64,000 nt of DNA from Channallabes apus (lineage: Eukaryota > Chordata > Actinopteri > Siluriformes > Clariidae), in NCBI GenBank assembly GCA_030522415.1, contig CM060108.1:53918452-53982451 (forward strand), given 5' to 3'. The position numbers were made by a program, and so were the translations under genes. Positions 12,057 to 23,446 of the stretch are shown piece by piece (the first letter of the stretch is position 1; every line of letters begins with the position of its first letter). The notes under the pieces are model-generated. The model saw only the letters and a list, made by a program, of their open reading frames with translations. It was not told the origin of the DNA and made no database searches.

Positions 12057-12285
12057 TCTTTCGGCTGCTCCCAACAAGGGGTCGCCACAGCGGAGTATCC
12101 AGTCCGTACTACGCCTTGGCACAGGTTTTACACCGGATGCTCTTCCTGACGCAACCCTCCCATTTTATCCGGGCTTGGGACCGGCACTGCATCCAGTGGC
12201 TGGGGTTTGGGCTCTGGCTGGGAATTCAACCCGGGCCTTCCGCATGGCAGGCGAAACACCTACCACTGAGCCACCAGTGCCCTTC
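12057..12285 (-). mobile_element. tRNA-derived SINE (family S2), complete
   Basis: On the minus strand the element opens with a tRNA-like head (A-box-like 'ggctcagtggtagg', B-box-like 'gggttgaattccc'), followed by a unique body ending 'gtcgcc..ctgttgggagcagccg' in outline and a CAA-rich tail. The same head and body recur at 63885. A duplicated 'cagtagtagtaat' flanks it (12030-12042 and about 12285-12300), a plausible target-site duplication. The paralogous copy 2 near 33960-34010 lacks it. Confidence 0.8.
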
Positions 12286-12687
12286 AGTAGTAGTAGTAAT
12301 AGTGCTGTGAATTAGTTATCTTTTCTTTTGCTATGAATATTAAAGTGCTATATTATTAAACTCGATGCAAATATGTTAGTCATTGTAAATAATTTTCATT
12401 GTAAATACAACAAAATTAAGCCAATACCTTTTTCTCTTTGCTAGTGTTTTTGTAAAAGAAATGATATATGATGTAGCAACCCGTAAATAAAAATATTTTT
12501 TTTTCTATTCAGATATATATATATATATTTTTTTGCATGCCCATGCACACAAACAATTTTTTTTTCTGTTTGTTCCAGTTTTTGTTCCTTGAACCAGCTC
12601 AAAGACCTGATTTTAAGTTTTCGCATATAATGAATAGTGCATTTGTTTAGTGGATTACAAGGGCATTTTTTTAAATTAATAAATAAT

Positions 12688-13394
12688 AATCCATTTTATT
12701 TAAAGGCGCGTTTCTGAACACCCAAGGACACCTTACAGCAAACATCCAATAAAATAGTAACAATATAAAAATGACATTATGAAACTTACAGCATAAATAC
12801 ATCCATTACACATCAAAATAAAAGGAAAGCTGCAATTCACACACAAGCCTGAGTAAAAAGATAAATTTTAAGATGGGATTTAAAAATATGAAGACACTGT
12901 TCCGTATGTTGGGGGGGAGCGAGACTAAAAGTTCTCACTCCCATTGTACTTGAGCGAATGCGCGGCGGCACAAGAGAAATAGAGGGAATCGATCTACAGT
13001 GAGAGAACGAGAAGGAGTCGAAATGTTTAGAAGATCGCTGAGATACGGAGGAGCCAAACTATGTAGAGCCTTAAATGTAAGAAGCAAAATTTAAAAATCA
13101 ATACGGTACTTAACTGGGAGGCAGTGTAATTGCTGTAGAATTGGAGTGATGTATTCGCGTAAAGGAGTCCTGGACGAGACGCAAGCCGCTGAATTTTGGA
13201 CTAGTTGATGTTTGCTGAGAAGTTTCGTAGGAAGACCAGAGAGAAGAGCATTACAGTAATCAATTCGTGAAGTGACCAGCGCATGAATTAAAATTGCTGT
13301 ACTGCTCTTAGTAAGAGAAGGAGAAAGGCAGCTAATATTACGCAAATTAAAATATGCGGCACGTGTAATTTTATTACGCAATGTGCGCAATGGC
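12688..13394 (-). mobile_element. 5'-truncated L2-type LINE (family L2-C)
   Basis: On the minus strand, a 115-residue frame (13091-13438) carries the L2 RT C-terminal part ([26 protein letters not shown]), then a decayed C-terminus and a 3' UTR ending near 12688 with 'gcgcctttaaataaaat'. It differs from L2-A and L2-B in sequence and tail. It is absent from copy 2 of the duplication, so it inserted later. Confidence 0.75.
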
Positions 13395-13482
13395 ACATGT
13401 GATAGTGATTGTGTAAAGCTGTTTTGAGACAATGTCAATTGTTAAAAGCGCTATACAAATAAAACTGAATTGAATTGAATAG
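13395..13482 (+). mobile_element. L2-A/B 3' tail fragment
   Basis: Contains 'gctgttttgagacaatg', 'aaaagcgctatacaaataaa' and a GAATT tail, the 3' end typical of L2-A/B on the plus strand. It abuts the 5' end of the opposite-strand L2-C fragment. Confidence 0.7.
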
Positions 13483-14519
13483 TGTTATGTAGTGTAATAA
13501 ATAAAAATACAAATGTCTTAGTTCAATCCAACAAACAGGAAACAACAAACAGCTGAGAGCTCATTTTTTATTGATCATATGATTTTTTTTTTCTGGAATT
13601 AGACTAGTTTTTATCAGTGTACCCATGCTAATTATTAAAGAACCTAAAAGTTTAATTAAATGAACAACATTTTCCAAATATTATTTTAAATCTCAAAGCT
13701 TTTATGTTTTGGGTCATGAATGTAGTTTTTAGTTACATTCTAGTGTGTCCACCATGATTTTTTAAACCACAATTGGAATAACTAAATAACCTATTCATGT
13801 ATTTATTACATGCCTCTTCTCTAAGTAACTCAAACTAGAATTCATGAATGGCAGCAGTTAAATCTGACTTTCTAAATTAAGGATGTTTTGAAACATAATG
13901 CAATAACTAGTTTTATTTTTTAATTCGTTAAAATGACTTAAAATGAATAGATTGTTTTTAAAGTGATTAAAAAAACAACACATGATGAGGAAAATGTCCA
14001 TCTTTTCCATTCCAAGGATTAAAAAATGATAAAATAATATTAATTAAAAATAATTTCTTTATCATTGGAAACAATATTGTTTTAGGCTAAATTATTGTAT
14101 GCAATTCATACTTGGTCTGGCTTTTAGAGAAATTCCTTCCATGTGCCATTTGGCGGATATTCTGTGAAGCAGAACAAATTTATTTAAATTCTAAAATGAT
14201 GCTTTTGGGATCTGGTGGCACTCCGCGCGTAAGCTTAATGGCCACATCTATATCATGGATTGGAGCAGTGGTGGTAAATCCAACAGGTGTGAAGAAGAAA
14301 AAATGTTAAGTCCATTCATTTGAGTCCTATTAAAAATGAAGTTGCCTAAAGTGTTGTACAATGATAATTAATAAATGAATTAATGAGACTATTAGGATTA
14401 AAGAACATAAATCACTTATTCATGAATGAAATCATAAATAAATAGCGAAAAATATGTAACCAATAATGCTAAAAAGTAAAATAATTAATAATAAATAAAA
14501 GTATACATAGGATCATATG
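13483..14519. other. AT-rich flank in the segmental duplication, no gene seen
   Basis: Matches 34494-35320 in copy 2. Very AT-rich. A short frame at 14112-14309 is not preserved in copy 2, so it is not supported as a gene. Confidence 0.6.
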
Positions 14520-15330
14520 ACTCATCCAGATGTAAAAGCCAGTGAAAAGAAGTGAGCTTTCAGTCTGGATTTAAAAGTTTCTAATGTGGGTGCTGCTCTA
14601 ATATTAATGGTGAACTAGTAACTGGATATGAAGGTGAAATTTCTAGATATTGCATGTGGTTATAAAAACTTAGAGATGTACAGAGATTTAAAATCTTTCA
14701 CTGATTTAAAAACAAGTAACACAGTTTAAAAATTAGTAACAAACCAGGAGCCTGTGGGGTGAATTTTATACCGTACTGATGTGGTCGTTTTTGCTTTAGC
14801 CGAGGAAAAGTTGAGCAGCAGAATTTTGGACAAGTTTTGGCAAGATTAGAGAGAGTGATCCCCGACTGATTCCTGTATATAACACATTACAGTAATTAAG
14901 TCATGAATGAAATAAAAACTTGAATTACTTTCTCAAAATTTGTGAATTTGTATTTGGAAGAAAGTAGTTTTTTTCAAGTTTCAAAGAACTTCATTAAGCC
15001 CAGAGGGAAATTGCTTAAAAGTCATACACTTTAACCAATGATCTTAAATTATTAATCATTATTAATGATTATGAAATATTAAGCCTAAATTCCCTACAAA
15101 TGGTTTTCTGAAAGGTGCTAATAGAGCCAAGTCACTGGCAGGAGCAAACAAGGAATCCATTCATCCGAAAGCCGCAATCTCTGTCTTTCTGATATGTTAC
15201 TTTCACTATAGAAAGAAATTCATACATCCATGCTTTAATGTCATCTAAACTATCCAGAAGGGAAGTGAAAAGATATACCATGTTTGTTTATGACGACACC
15301 CAGAGGCAGCATATATAAATAAAAGGAGAA
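14520..15330 (-). mobile_element. Old L2-type LINE remnant shared by both duplication copies
   Basis: On the minus strand there are decayed traces of an L2 polymerase C-terminal region and 3' part ('cttttgccgag', a 'ggacaagcttt'-like motif and 'acattacagtaat', as in other L2 copies). The same remnant is at 35320-36248, so the insertion pre-dates the duplication. No open frame survives. Confidence 0.5.
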
Positions 15331-15344
15331 GGGGTCTCAGGGGT

Positions 15345-15551
15345 CCTTTCTTCATATGTCGCTTGACACATCTAAGATGAGATCATTGTGCTAATTATGA
15401 TCTGGCTAAGTTTGTTCTTCGAGCACATCTGTTGTTGATGATTAGTATAGCTGGATATAAAAGGCGATATGCATCAATAGTAGAAACACTGATCACAACC
15501 CCTTTGATTGGTTTACGGAACGGCAAAAGAGCGGTTCAATTTTTTTTTTAG
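15345..15551 (+). repeat. Unclassified repeat R2, copy 1, left part
   Basis: Matches the reverse complement of about 46790-46965 ('gcttgacacatctaagatgag', trimmed; 'gtagaaacactgatcac'). The repeat continues at 21239 on the other side of the L2-B nest. Confidence 0.7.
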
Positions 15552-16357
15552 ATCACTACCTCCTGATATATACTCTACCCGTAGAACAGATTAGCTGTGT
15601 CCCCCCACGTTATCAATTTGTTAGAAATATGAATCCCACTACTAAAGACAGATTCACAAGTAATCTGCCGGATCTGTCCCAATTTCTTATTAGACCCCTA
15701 AATGCAGATGATCTAGATGAAGTGACTAGCAGCATGGGCACTATTTTTACCAGTACATTAGACATTGTTGCTCCCATCAGATTTAAAAAAGTCAGAGATA
15801 AAACACTTGCACCGTGGTACAACAGTCATACTCGCGCCCTAAAGAGAGCAACCATAACCTCGAGTGAAAATGGAGGAAAAACTAAACTAGAAGTTTTTAG
15901 AATCGCGTATAAATACAGCATGTGCAGCTATAGACAGGGTCTAAAAACTGCTAGGACAGAGCATCTTAGCCAACTGATAGCAAGAAACCAAAACAATCCC
16001 AGGTTCTTATTTAGTACAGTGGCTCGCCTAACAAAACCTAAGATGCCCGCAGAGAGTATCCCATCACAGTTTAGAAGGGAAGACTTTATGGACTTCTTTA
16101 ATGAAAAAAATCAATAGTATCAGGAAGAAAATAACGGAGGTTCAACGTCTAATAGTATATCACGATCCAGTTCAGTCTATAGCTTCACATTAGGATTTTC
16201 AGTGCTTTACAGGTATAGGACAGGAAGAGATGTATAAACTTATCACCTCGGCTAAATCAACAACGTGCCTGTTAGACCCAATCCCAACCAGATTTTTAAA
16301 GTGATGATTATGGTTGGAGAGCCACTTCTAAACATTATTAATTCTTCATTATATCTA

Positions 16358-17977
16358 CAGTGGTGTGAAAAACTATTTGCCCCTTCCTGATTTCTTATTC
16401 TTTTGCATGTTTGTCACACTTAAATGTTTCTGCTCATCAAAAACCGTTAACTATTAGTCAAAGATAACATAATTGAACACAAAATGCAGTTTTTAGATGA
16501 AGGTTTACGTTATTAAGGGAGAAAAAAAACTCCAAATCTACATGGGCCCTGTGTGGAAAAAGTGATTGCCCCCCTTGTTAAAAAATAACTTTAACTGTGG
16601 TTTATCGCACCTGAGTTCAATTTCTGTAGTCACCCCCAGGCCTGATTACTGCCACACCTGTTTCAGGAATCACTTAAATAGGAGCTAAATGACACAGAGA
16701 AGTAGACCAAAAGCACCTCAAAAGCTAGACATCATGCCAAGATCCAAAGAAATTCAGGAACAAATGAGAACAAAAGTAATTGAGATCTATCAGTCTGGTA
16801 AAGGTTATAAAGCCATTTCTAAAGCTTTGGGACTCCAGCGAACCACAGTGAGAGCCATTATCCACAAACGGCAAAAACATGGAACAGTGGTGAACCTTCC
16901 CAGGAGTGGCCGGCCGACCAAAATTACCCCAAGAGCGCAGAGACAACTGTTCCGAGAGGCCACAAAAGACCCCAGGACAACATCTAAAGAACTGCAGGCC
17001 TCACTTGCCTCAATTAAGGTCAGTGTTCACGACTCCACCATAAGAAAGAGACTGGGAAAAAACGGCCTGCATGGCAGATTTCCAAGGCGCAAACCACTTT
17101 TAAGCAAAAAGAACATTAAGGCTCGTCTCAATTTTGCTAAAAAACATCTCAATGATTGCCAAGACTTTTGGGAAAATACCTTGTGGACCGACGAGACAAA
17201 AGTTGAACTTTTTGGAAGGTGCGTGTCACGTTACATCTGGCATAAAAGTAACACAGCATTTCAGAAAAAGAACATCATACCAACAGTAAAATATGGTGGT
17301 GGTAGTGTTATGGTCTGGGGTTGTTTTGCTGCTTCAGGACCTGGAAGGCTTGCTGTGATAGATGGAACCATGAATTCTACTGTCTACCAAAAAATCCTGA
17401 AGGAGAATGTCCGGCCAGCTGTTCGTCAACTCAAGCTGAAGCGATCTTGGGTGCTGCAGCAGGACAATGACCCAAAACACACCAGCAAATCCACCACTGA
17501 ATGGCTGAAGCAAAAGAAAAAATGAAGACTTTGGAGTGGCCTAGTCAAAGTCCTGACCTGAATCCTATTGAGATGTTGTGGCATGACCTTAAAAAGGTGG
17601 TTCATGCTAGAAAACCCTCAAATAAAGCTGAATTACAACAATTCTGCAAAGATGAGTGGGCCAAAATTCCACCAGAGCGCTGTAAAAGACTCGTTGCAAG
17701 TTATCGCAAACGCTTGATTGCAGTTATTGCTGCTAAGGGTGGCCCAACCAGTTATTATGTTCAGGGGGCAATTACTTTTTCACACAGGGCCATGTAGGTT
17801 TGGATTTTTTTTTCTCCCTAAATAATAAAACCCCTAATTTAAAAACTGCATTTTGTGTTTACTTGTGTTATCTTTGACTAATAGTTAAATGTGTTTGATG
17901 ATCAGAAATATTTTGTGTGACAAACATGCAAAAGAATAAGAAATCAGGAGGGGGGAAAATAGTTTTTCACACCACTG
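16358..17977 (+). mobile_element. Tc1-like DNA transposon, copy 1 (family T1)
   Basis: 1,620 bp with inverted ends (CAGTGGTGTGAAAAACTA ... TAGTTTTTCACACCACTG) and TA flanks at 16356-16357 and 17978-17979. The inverted repeats are long, roughly 200 bp. The L2-B copy at 59553-59567 gives the unoccupied site ('catctaggtcac' with one TA), confirming insertion at TA. It carries a transposase broken by a frameshift. Confidence 0.95.
16734..17797 (+). pseudogene. Tc1-like transposase, DD34E type, frameshifted
   Basis: The transposase cuts and rejoins the element's ends. Start chosen at the ATG of MPRSKEIQEQM, as in the second copy. Helix-turn-helix DNA-binding domains occupy about the first 110 residues (including a GRPTK AT-hook-like motif). 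The catalytic triad is visible: WTDE, then QQDNDPKH, then NPIE with 34-residue spacing. The frame changes within an A-run near 17517-17523, so the third catalytic residue is out of frame. The 36.25 kb copy has different lesions, so the two were inactivated independently. Confidence 0.9.
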
Positions 17978-19127
17978 TAGGTCACGTCCCTAAACCTTTA
18001 AAGTTAGGAGTTATTAAGCCGCTTCTTAAAAAATTTAATTTGGACGCGAATTAAATAACAAATTACAGACCGATTTCAAACCTTCCGTTCATATAAAAAA
18101 TATTAGAAAAAGTAGTATCAGCTCAAATATGCACATTCTTGCAGGATAACTTCATCCTTGAAGAATTTCAGTCAGGTTTCAGGCCCCATCATAGCACAGA
18201 AACTGCACTAGTTAAGATTGCAAACAAGCTAAGATTGTTTTGACCAAGGATGCATCTCAGTACTAGTCCTACTTGATCTTAGTACTGCATTCGACACTGT
18301 AAATCATAATATTCTCATAAATCATTTACAAAATCACATAGGTATTCAGGGACAGGCATTAAAATGGTTAAGATCATACCTGTCTGATCGCTACCATTTT
18401 GTTGATCTGAATGGAGAACCGTCTGGTGTAATGCCAGTGAAATGCCTAATCCCACAAGGGTCAGTTTTAGGACCTCTGCTGTTCTCAATATACATGCTTC
18501 CCTTGGGTAACATCATTAGAAGACATGGGATTAGTTTCCATTGTTATGCTGATGATACCCAATTATATATCTCAACAAAACCAGACGAAATACCTAAGTT
18601 GTCTAGATTAACTGAGTGTGTCCAGGAAATAAAAGATTGGAAGACCAATAACTAACTTTTATTAAATTCAGATAAAACAGATATATTACTCATCGGCCCA
18701 AAAACCAGCACAAAACAACTTTCACAATTCAGCCTGCGTTTAGAAGTATGTACTGTTACTACCAGCTCGACAGTAAAAGACCTGGGCATAATATTAGACA
18801 GTAACTTGTCCTTTCAAATATCACAAAAACAGCCTTTTTCCATCTTAGAAATATTGCCTTAGGAAATAACTTAGGAGCATCTTACCCGTATCTGATGCAG
18901 GAAAGCTAGTTCATGCATTCATGACCTCCAGACAGGACTATTGTAATGCATTACGAGGTGGTTGTCCTGCATCCTCAATAAAAAAGCTTCAGTTAGTCCA
19001 AAATGCAGCCGCCAGGGTTCTTACTAGATCCAGAAAATATGATCATATTACCCCAATATTATCATCCCTGCACTGGCTACCTGTTCAGTTTAGAATAAAT
19101 TACAAAATAGTATTACTTACATACAAG

Positions 19128-19803
19128 CAGAGGTGGAAAGTAACGAATTACATTTACTCGCGTTACTGTAATTGAGTAGCTTTTTTGTGTATTTCTACTT
19201 TTTAAAGTAGTTTTAAAAATCTGTAATTTTACTTTTACTTAAGTACGTTTTGTTTGAAGTATTGTAATTCGCTACATTTTAAATCATATTCGCTACTGAG
19301 TAAAAAATAAATGAATGAAAATGATAAAATAATAAAAATATTATGCTTTGTATAAATGCTCCGTTGCGCCGCGTGTGTGTATCATGTCCTGGTCGCGCGC
19401 CGCTCCAGACTCCACTCCAGGTTTTCTGACATCGACATCTACCTGACCTTCCACACGGTCGCTTCTGCCCTGAGTGACGTCATCGACTAGCGCAAACATA
19501 TAAACCGGAGAGAGACGCGGGAAAGATGAAAGAGGTTGTGATTTTGGCGTTTTGATATTTGGTTGTGTATTCCGGTTTTGACTTTTTGCCTCCAATTGAT
19601 TTTGATTATTGCTTTGTCCCTTTGGTTTGGTTGGTCTTTGTATATATTTGTAGATAATTTCATTGTTTTTGGTTTAGGGAGTCCGGGAAGGTACCTGTAT
19701 TTTTGTTTGTGTTTTTTTTTTGCAGGTAATCTAGCTACTAAATAAAAATCCAATTTTGTTTATTATTTTACCCTGGGTCCATCCTGAATCTGATCCTCCT
19801 CCT

Positions 19804-19853
<50 letters not shown>

Positions 19854-20321
19854 CAAACCTCATTATTTCATCAGTTAATGATTGGATCTAGTTCTTTCTG
19901 CCATATACCACCATTTCCATACAGTTATATATATTATAAATAGAACCCTGAACCATTCTTTTGCTGTATGGCCCTAGACTGGGACGTAACACCATATTTA
20001 AGTGACCACTTTGATTTTCAAGCACAAGAAAGACAACAGCTTTATTATGCAAAGGTGTTCCTTCAGTTAAAAACAACTCGTTTGAGATTTATATCTGCTC
20101 ATCTTTTTTGAACTACGCTAGAATGCCTCATCCCACCCCCGCTGTTAAATTAAAAAGTAACTCGGTAACTTTTACTCTGAGTAAATTTTTTAATGAGCTA
20201 CTTTTTACTTTTACTTGAGTAGATTTTTATAAGGGTAACTTTACTTGTACTTAAGTAAAATTTCACTGAAGTAACAGTACTTGTACTTGAGTACAAAATT
20301 TTATTACTCTTTCCACCTCTG
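19128..20321. mobile_element. Non-autonomous Tol2-like hAT element with 8-bp target duplication
   Basis: Starts CAGAGGTGGAAAGTA and ends ACTCTTTCCACCTCTG, and both ends are rich in 'acttaagta'/'acttgagta' motifs like Tol2-type hAT elements. A perfect 8-bp direct repeat, CATACAAG, lies at 19120-19127 and 20322-20329, as expected for hAT. No transposase frame is seen, so it is non-autonomous. It interrupts the L2-B polymerase tail at the codons for TYK. A GT microsatellite lies inside. Confidence 0.93.
19807..19850 (+). repeat. (GT)n microsatellite
   Basis: A run of about 22 GT units inside the hAT element. Confidence 0.95.
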
Positions 20322-21238
20322 CATACAAGGCCTTAAATTGTTTAGCTCCCACATACCTAACCAGCCTTCTGATACACTACAATCCACCACGCGCCTTAAG
20401 ATCACAAAACTCCGGACTTCTGGTAGTTCCTGGAATTTCAAAATCTACAAAAGGGGGCAGGGCATTTTCATATTTAGCTCCAAAGCTTTGGAATAGCCTT
20501 CCAGACAGTGTTCGGGGAGCAGACACGGTTTCCCAGTTCAAAAGTAGCATACGCGTAACTCATCCCATAACCTCATATTCCAGTAGACCTATCCTGAATG
20601 GCAACTACGCTAATTCCCCCCCATCTGTTCTGTATTTTTCTACCCATCCCGAGGCATCGGGAGATTGTGCCAGCTTCAGTAGACAAAGGCTAACCCTGCG
20701 AGGTTCCTGAGGCATCCAGAGAAGGACCTGCTCCAGCTGGATTCAGCTTTATGATGGTTGGAGCTACACATGCTGCTACTGTGCTTCCAGTGATCCAGAC
20801 TCCATCTGCCTTCTGCACCTGCTGATTCGTCCATATGCTGATCTGGTCTTCATGTTAATTTAAAGAACTTCTGTCATATTGAACTTTCTCCTGCACAACA
20901 CACATGATGTTATATCATTTCTATCTGTTATCACCCAAATGAGGATGGGTTCCCTGTTGAGTCTGGTTCCTCTCAAGGTTTCTTCCTAATGCCATCTCAG
21001 GGAGTTTTTCCTTGCCACCGTCGCCGTCACCCTTGGCTTGCTCATCAGAGAGATTTCATTCATCATTCATTCATCTCATTATTATCTAGACACATTTTTC
21101 TCACACATACACACTTCCAATTATTTTCTTTTCTAAAAAATTACATTTTTTTGTAAATTTTCTTTAATTTTTGTGAAGCTGCTTTGAGACAATGACCATT
21201 GTTAAAAGCGCTATATAAATAAAATTGAATTGAATTGG

Positions 21239-21590
21239 ATTATGTAACACGTGTTATGCACTGAAATGCCCCCCTGCCATGGATTGACCCCCTACATAAT
21301 CACTAACAAATATTATTTTAGAACATAAATTTATAGGTTAATGGTTTACAAATTACATGAGACAATAAAATAAAATAAGTAAAAAAATTTAATGAAATAA
21401 AAAAAATATATATAAATATGTTGTATAAAAAAATTTCATCCAATTTTTCATTATAAAAATATTTATTTGTATTTTTTTGTATTTGTATTTTATTTGTATT
21501 CATTTGCATATTCATGACAAACCCCTGATAAATAAATGTTACAAAATTGATATTATACAAGAATTTGTATTAATGGTCTTGACGGCTGTC
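21239..21590 (+). repeat. Unclassified repeat R2, copy 1, right part
   Basis: Matches the reverse complement of about 46600-46785 ('tgaaatgccccc', 'gccatggattg', 'aggttaatggttt', 'caaattacatgag'). Together with 15345-15551 it makes one repeat split by the L2-B nest. Confidence 0.75.
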
Positions 21591-21651
21591 TCGTGCCTAG
21601 GATTCATTATAATAGTAATATCATATTTGATAATAATGTAGCGCAGTGGTT

Positions 21652-22195
21652 CTCAAACTTTTTCTGTCATTCCCCACTTAAGGGGGTGAGCGAATTTTCA
21701 AGCCCCACTTGTCAACAAAATAATAATGAAATCGGGCCAAGTTTACTGTTTATTGAAATATCAATTTCTAAACCAATAAGATCAAACAACACCAAGTTCA
21801 AAATAGATAAAATACACGTGCAATTGTTATACAAGGCTTACGTTGTCACATATCTTTGCGTAATTGACCCCATGTTTACAGTATTAGCTGCTCAGCAATT
21901 GTTTGTAGTTTTTTTGCACTGGCCAATTCTGTATGCAACTTTGAATGAAGCCATTTGTGCTGTGCTGTCCACTGATTCAGATGTTACCATGCGATTCTCC
22001 TGCTGTCTGTATTCTGCCAGCTTTCTTTGAAAGATGTCGAATGGCTTATTAACGTGACTGGAGTGTGTTGTCTCTAAGCGTCTTCCTCATTTGTTGGGTC
22101 TCATGCTGTCTGCTGCCAGCGGCTTAAGACACAAAACACACATGGTCTCTCTTCTGCCCCCACCATTCCCACCATGAATCCAAGCTCAAGATAGG
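21652..22195 (-). mobile_element. hAT (Charlie-like) remnant
   Basis: The left end carries CAGTGGTTCTCAAACTTTTT, the terminal-repeat type of Charlie-like hAT elements. The minus strand near 21970-22150 gives broken frames similar to the N-terminal BED zinc finger of hAT transposases (a CxLC, then a histidine region and FQRKLAEY-like text). The frames are broken and the second end is not clear, so the element is internally deleted. Confidence 0.55.
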
Positions 22196-22205
22196 CTTCA
22201 TTAGG

Positions 22206-22645
22206 GGTGGGCGATATAACCAAAATCTTCTATCACGGTAGAAGCATTTTTCTACCTCGATAACGATATATATCACAATATAGCAATTTGTATCTGAAAA
22301 TGCATAAATAAAAATTCAAACACAAAGAAACTGTTTTACATAATGTAATTTTATTTAAACTGTGAATTGCTGAGGTTTGCCGCATTTTTTTTACTTTGGC
22401 CATATTTGTTTGGATGCTTGGATTTCAGATGATAGAAAAGGTTTGACGTGTTTCCACCACTTGTTAAAAAAGTGCACTTGCGTACTCACATTCGTCTCAT
22501 TCGTATCACTTTTCTTCTACCCAAACCAATTCCACACCACAGACGATGCACCTTTTTTCTTTACAATCTCCTCGTTGTCGGTTTTGTCACATGTAAGTAA
22601 ACTCACCGCTGCTGCACCGTCTTCTTCCATTGTCGAAGTGTATGT
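22206..22645 (-). mobile_element. hAT remnant with BED-type N-terminus
   Basis: On the minus strand from about 22633, an acidic start is followed by a SSVVWNWFG motif, which is the beginning of a BED zinc finger as in hAT transposases, then a stop and further broken matches. The left side has a 'ggggtgggcgatat' string often seen at ends of fish DNA repeats. Decayed; boundaries approximate. Confidence 0.45.
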
Positions 22646-22649
22646 GAAG

Positions 22650-23165
22650 CCAAACACATCAAAAGTGGGACGAAACCGTGGCACCCACGCCACACTGCCC
22701 CCACTCGAGCTGTGACCGTCCCCGGTCCCCATGACTCTATCAGTCTTGGGGGCGTGAAGGCGGTCGGCGCTGGCACTGTGAATGCCAGGGTCCTTTTGTG
22801 GAGGAGCACAACATTGTCCCGGAGGCGGTCGGGCCTCCGCAGAGTTTGATGTTTCGCTGGCGCATGCCCCGCCAACTGCACCTGGTAGATGACATCGGAG
22901 AGCTGAGCAATTACCGTATAGGGGCCCACCCAATGGGACATAAGCTTGGCCGAGAGCCCCCTCTTCCTTCCAGAGGAATACACCCATACCTGCTCTCCAG
23001 TAGCAAAGTCTCGCCCCCAGCTGTGAGTGTCCACGCCCATACGCTCTATAGGTGCTCCCACCCGAAAGTCCTGCAGCGGTGCCCGCAAGCGCTGGGTGGG
23101 GCCCTTCTTCGCCGTGTAGAGGTCACGTCGGTGGACAAAGCGTTCACTGTCCAGCGGTACAGGTG
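22650..23165 (-). pseudogene. Ty3/gypsy retrotransposon: integrase C-terminal remnant
   Basis: The minus strand encodes the end of a Pol polyprotein: GEQVWVYS, then KLMSHWVGPYTVI, a pattern found in the C-terminal domain of Ty3/gypsy integrases. It lies directly after the protease remnant, so RT, RNase H and the integrase core are missing. Part of one old element spanning 22650-25337 with L2 insertions. Confidence 0.7.
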
Positions 23166-23184
23166 AAACGAATACAGTCGGCGC

Positions 23185-23446
23185 TCACGGCGGCGCAGTA
23201 AAGCGGAATAAAGCGTTGACGTTAGCGTGTAGTTTTCCCACTCGGCCTGCTGCCGGATGTTTACCTGGCGAGACTACCGGAAGTTCCGCCCCCTGGGTGT
23301 GTGCTACTAACGTGTGCGGCTGTGGTTTGGGTACTAGCAACCTAGCTACCCCGAAGTTACCACGCAGAGTTCCATCGTTTAAATCTAGCACCGCACCCCA
23401 CTTTTCCAAAATGTCTAACCCCAAAATGCAGTCCTCCTCGATATTC
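23185..23446 (-). pseudogene. Ty3/gypsy remnant: aspartic protease, C-terminal part
   Basis: On the minus strand, CILGLDILEKW resembles the conserved second half of gypsy-type proteases. It reads on from the part at 24677 once the L2 insertion between them is disregarded. Frame continuity across the deletion toward the integrase is not present. Confidence 0.65.

Larger units (their letters stand above)
9465..15330 (+). repeat. Segmental duplication, copy 1 (gene A and downstream flank)
   Basis: Gene A and about 5 kb of following DNA align with gene B and its flank at about 30150-36250. Matching anchors include the 3' UTR just after the stop, 'gttgcataaagct', a block around 11540-11810 versus 33620-33870, the block around 14110 versus 34955, and the end at 15300-15330 versus 36220-36250. 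Copy 1 alone carries the SINE at 12057 and the L2 fragments at 12688-13480. Confidence 0.85.
15552..21238 (+). mobile_element. L2-type LINE (family L2-B, copy 1), 5'-truncated and split by two transposons
   Basis: The LINE pieces lie at about 15552-16357, 17978-19127 and 20322-21238. They encode decayed parts of the EN-RT protein: the pre-RT region (from KDRFTSNLPD to EDFMDFFNE), then [10 protein letters not shown] at about 18545, the C-terminal RDYCNAL/LHWLP region and a 3' UTR ending in a GAATTGAATT tail at 21238. Multiple stops and frameshifts are present. A Tc1-like element and a Tol2-like hAT element sit inside. The related copy at 58072-60001 is uninterrupted at the Tc1 site. Confidence 0.85.

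Noticed and set aside
12688..13482. Twin-priming inversion of one L2
   Set aside because: The inverted part and the sense tail belong to different L2 families (different 3' ends), so a single inverted insertion does not explain them.
22377..22715. Plus-strand frame of 112 residues
   Set aside because: It lies across the border between a hAT remnant and a gypsy remnant that read on the opposite strand.
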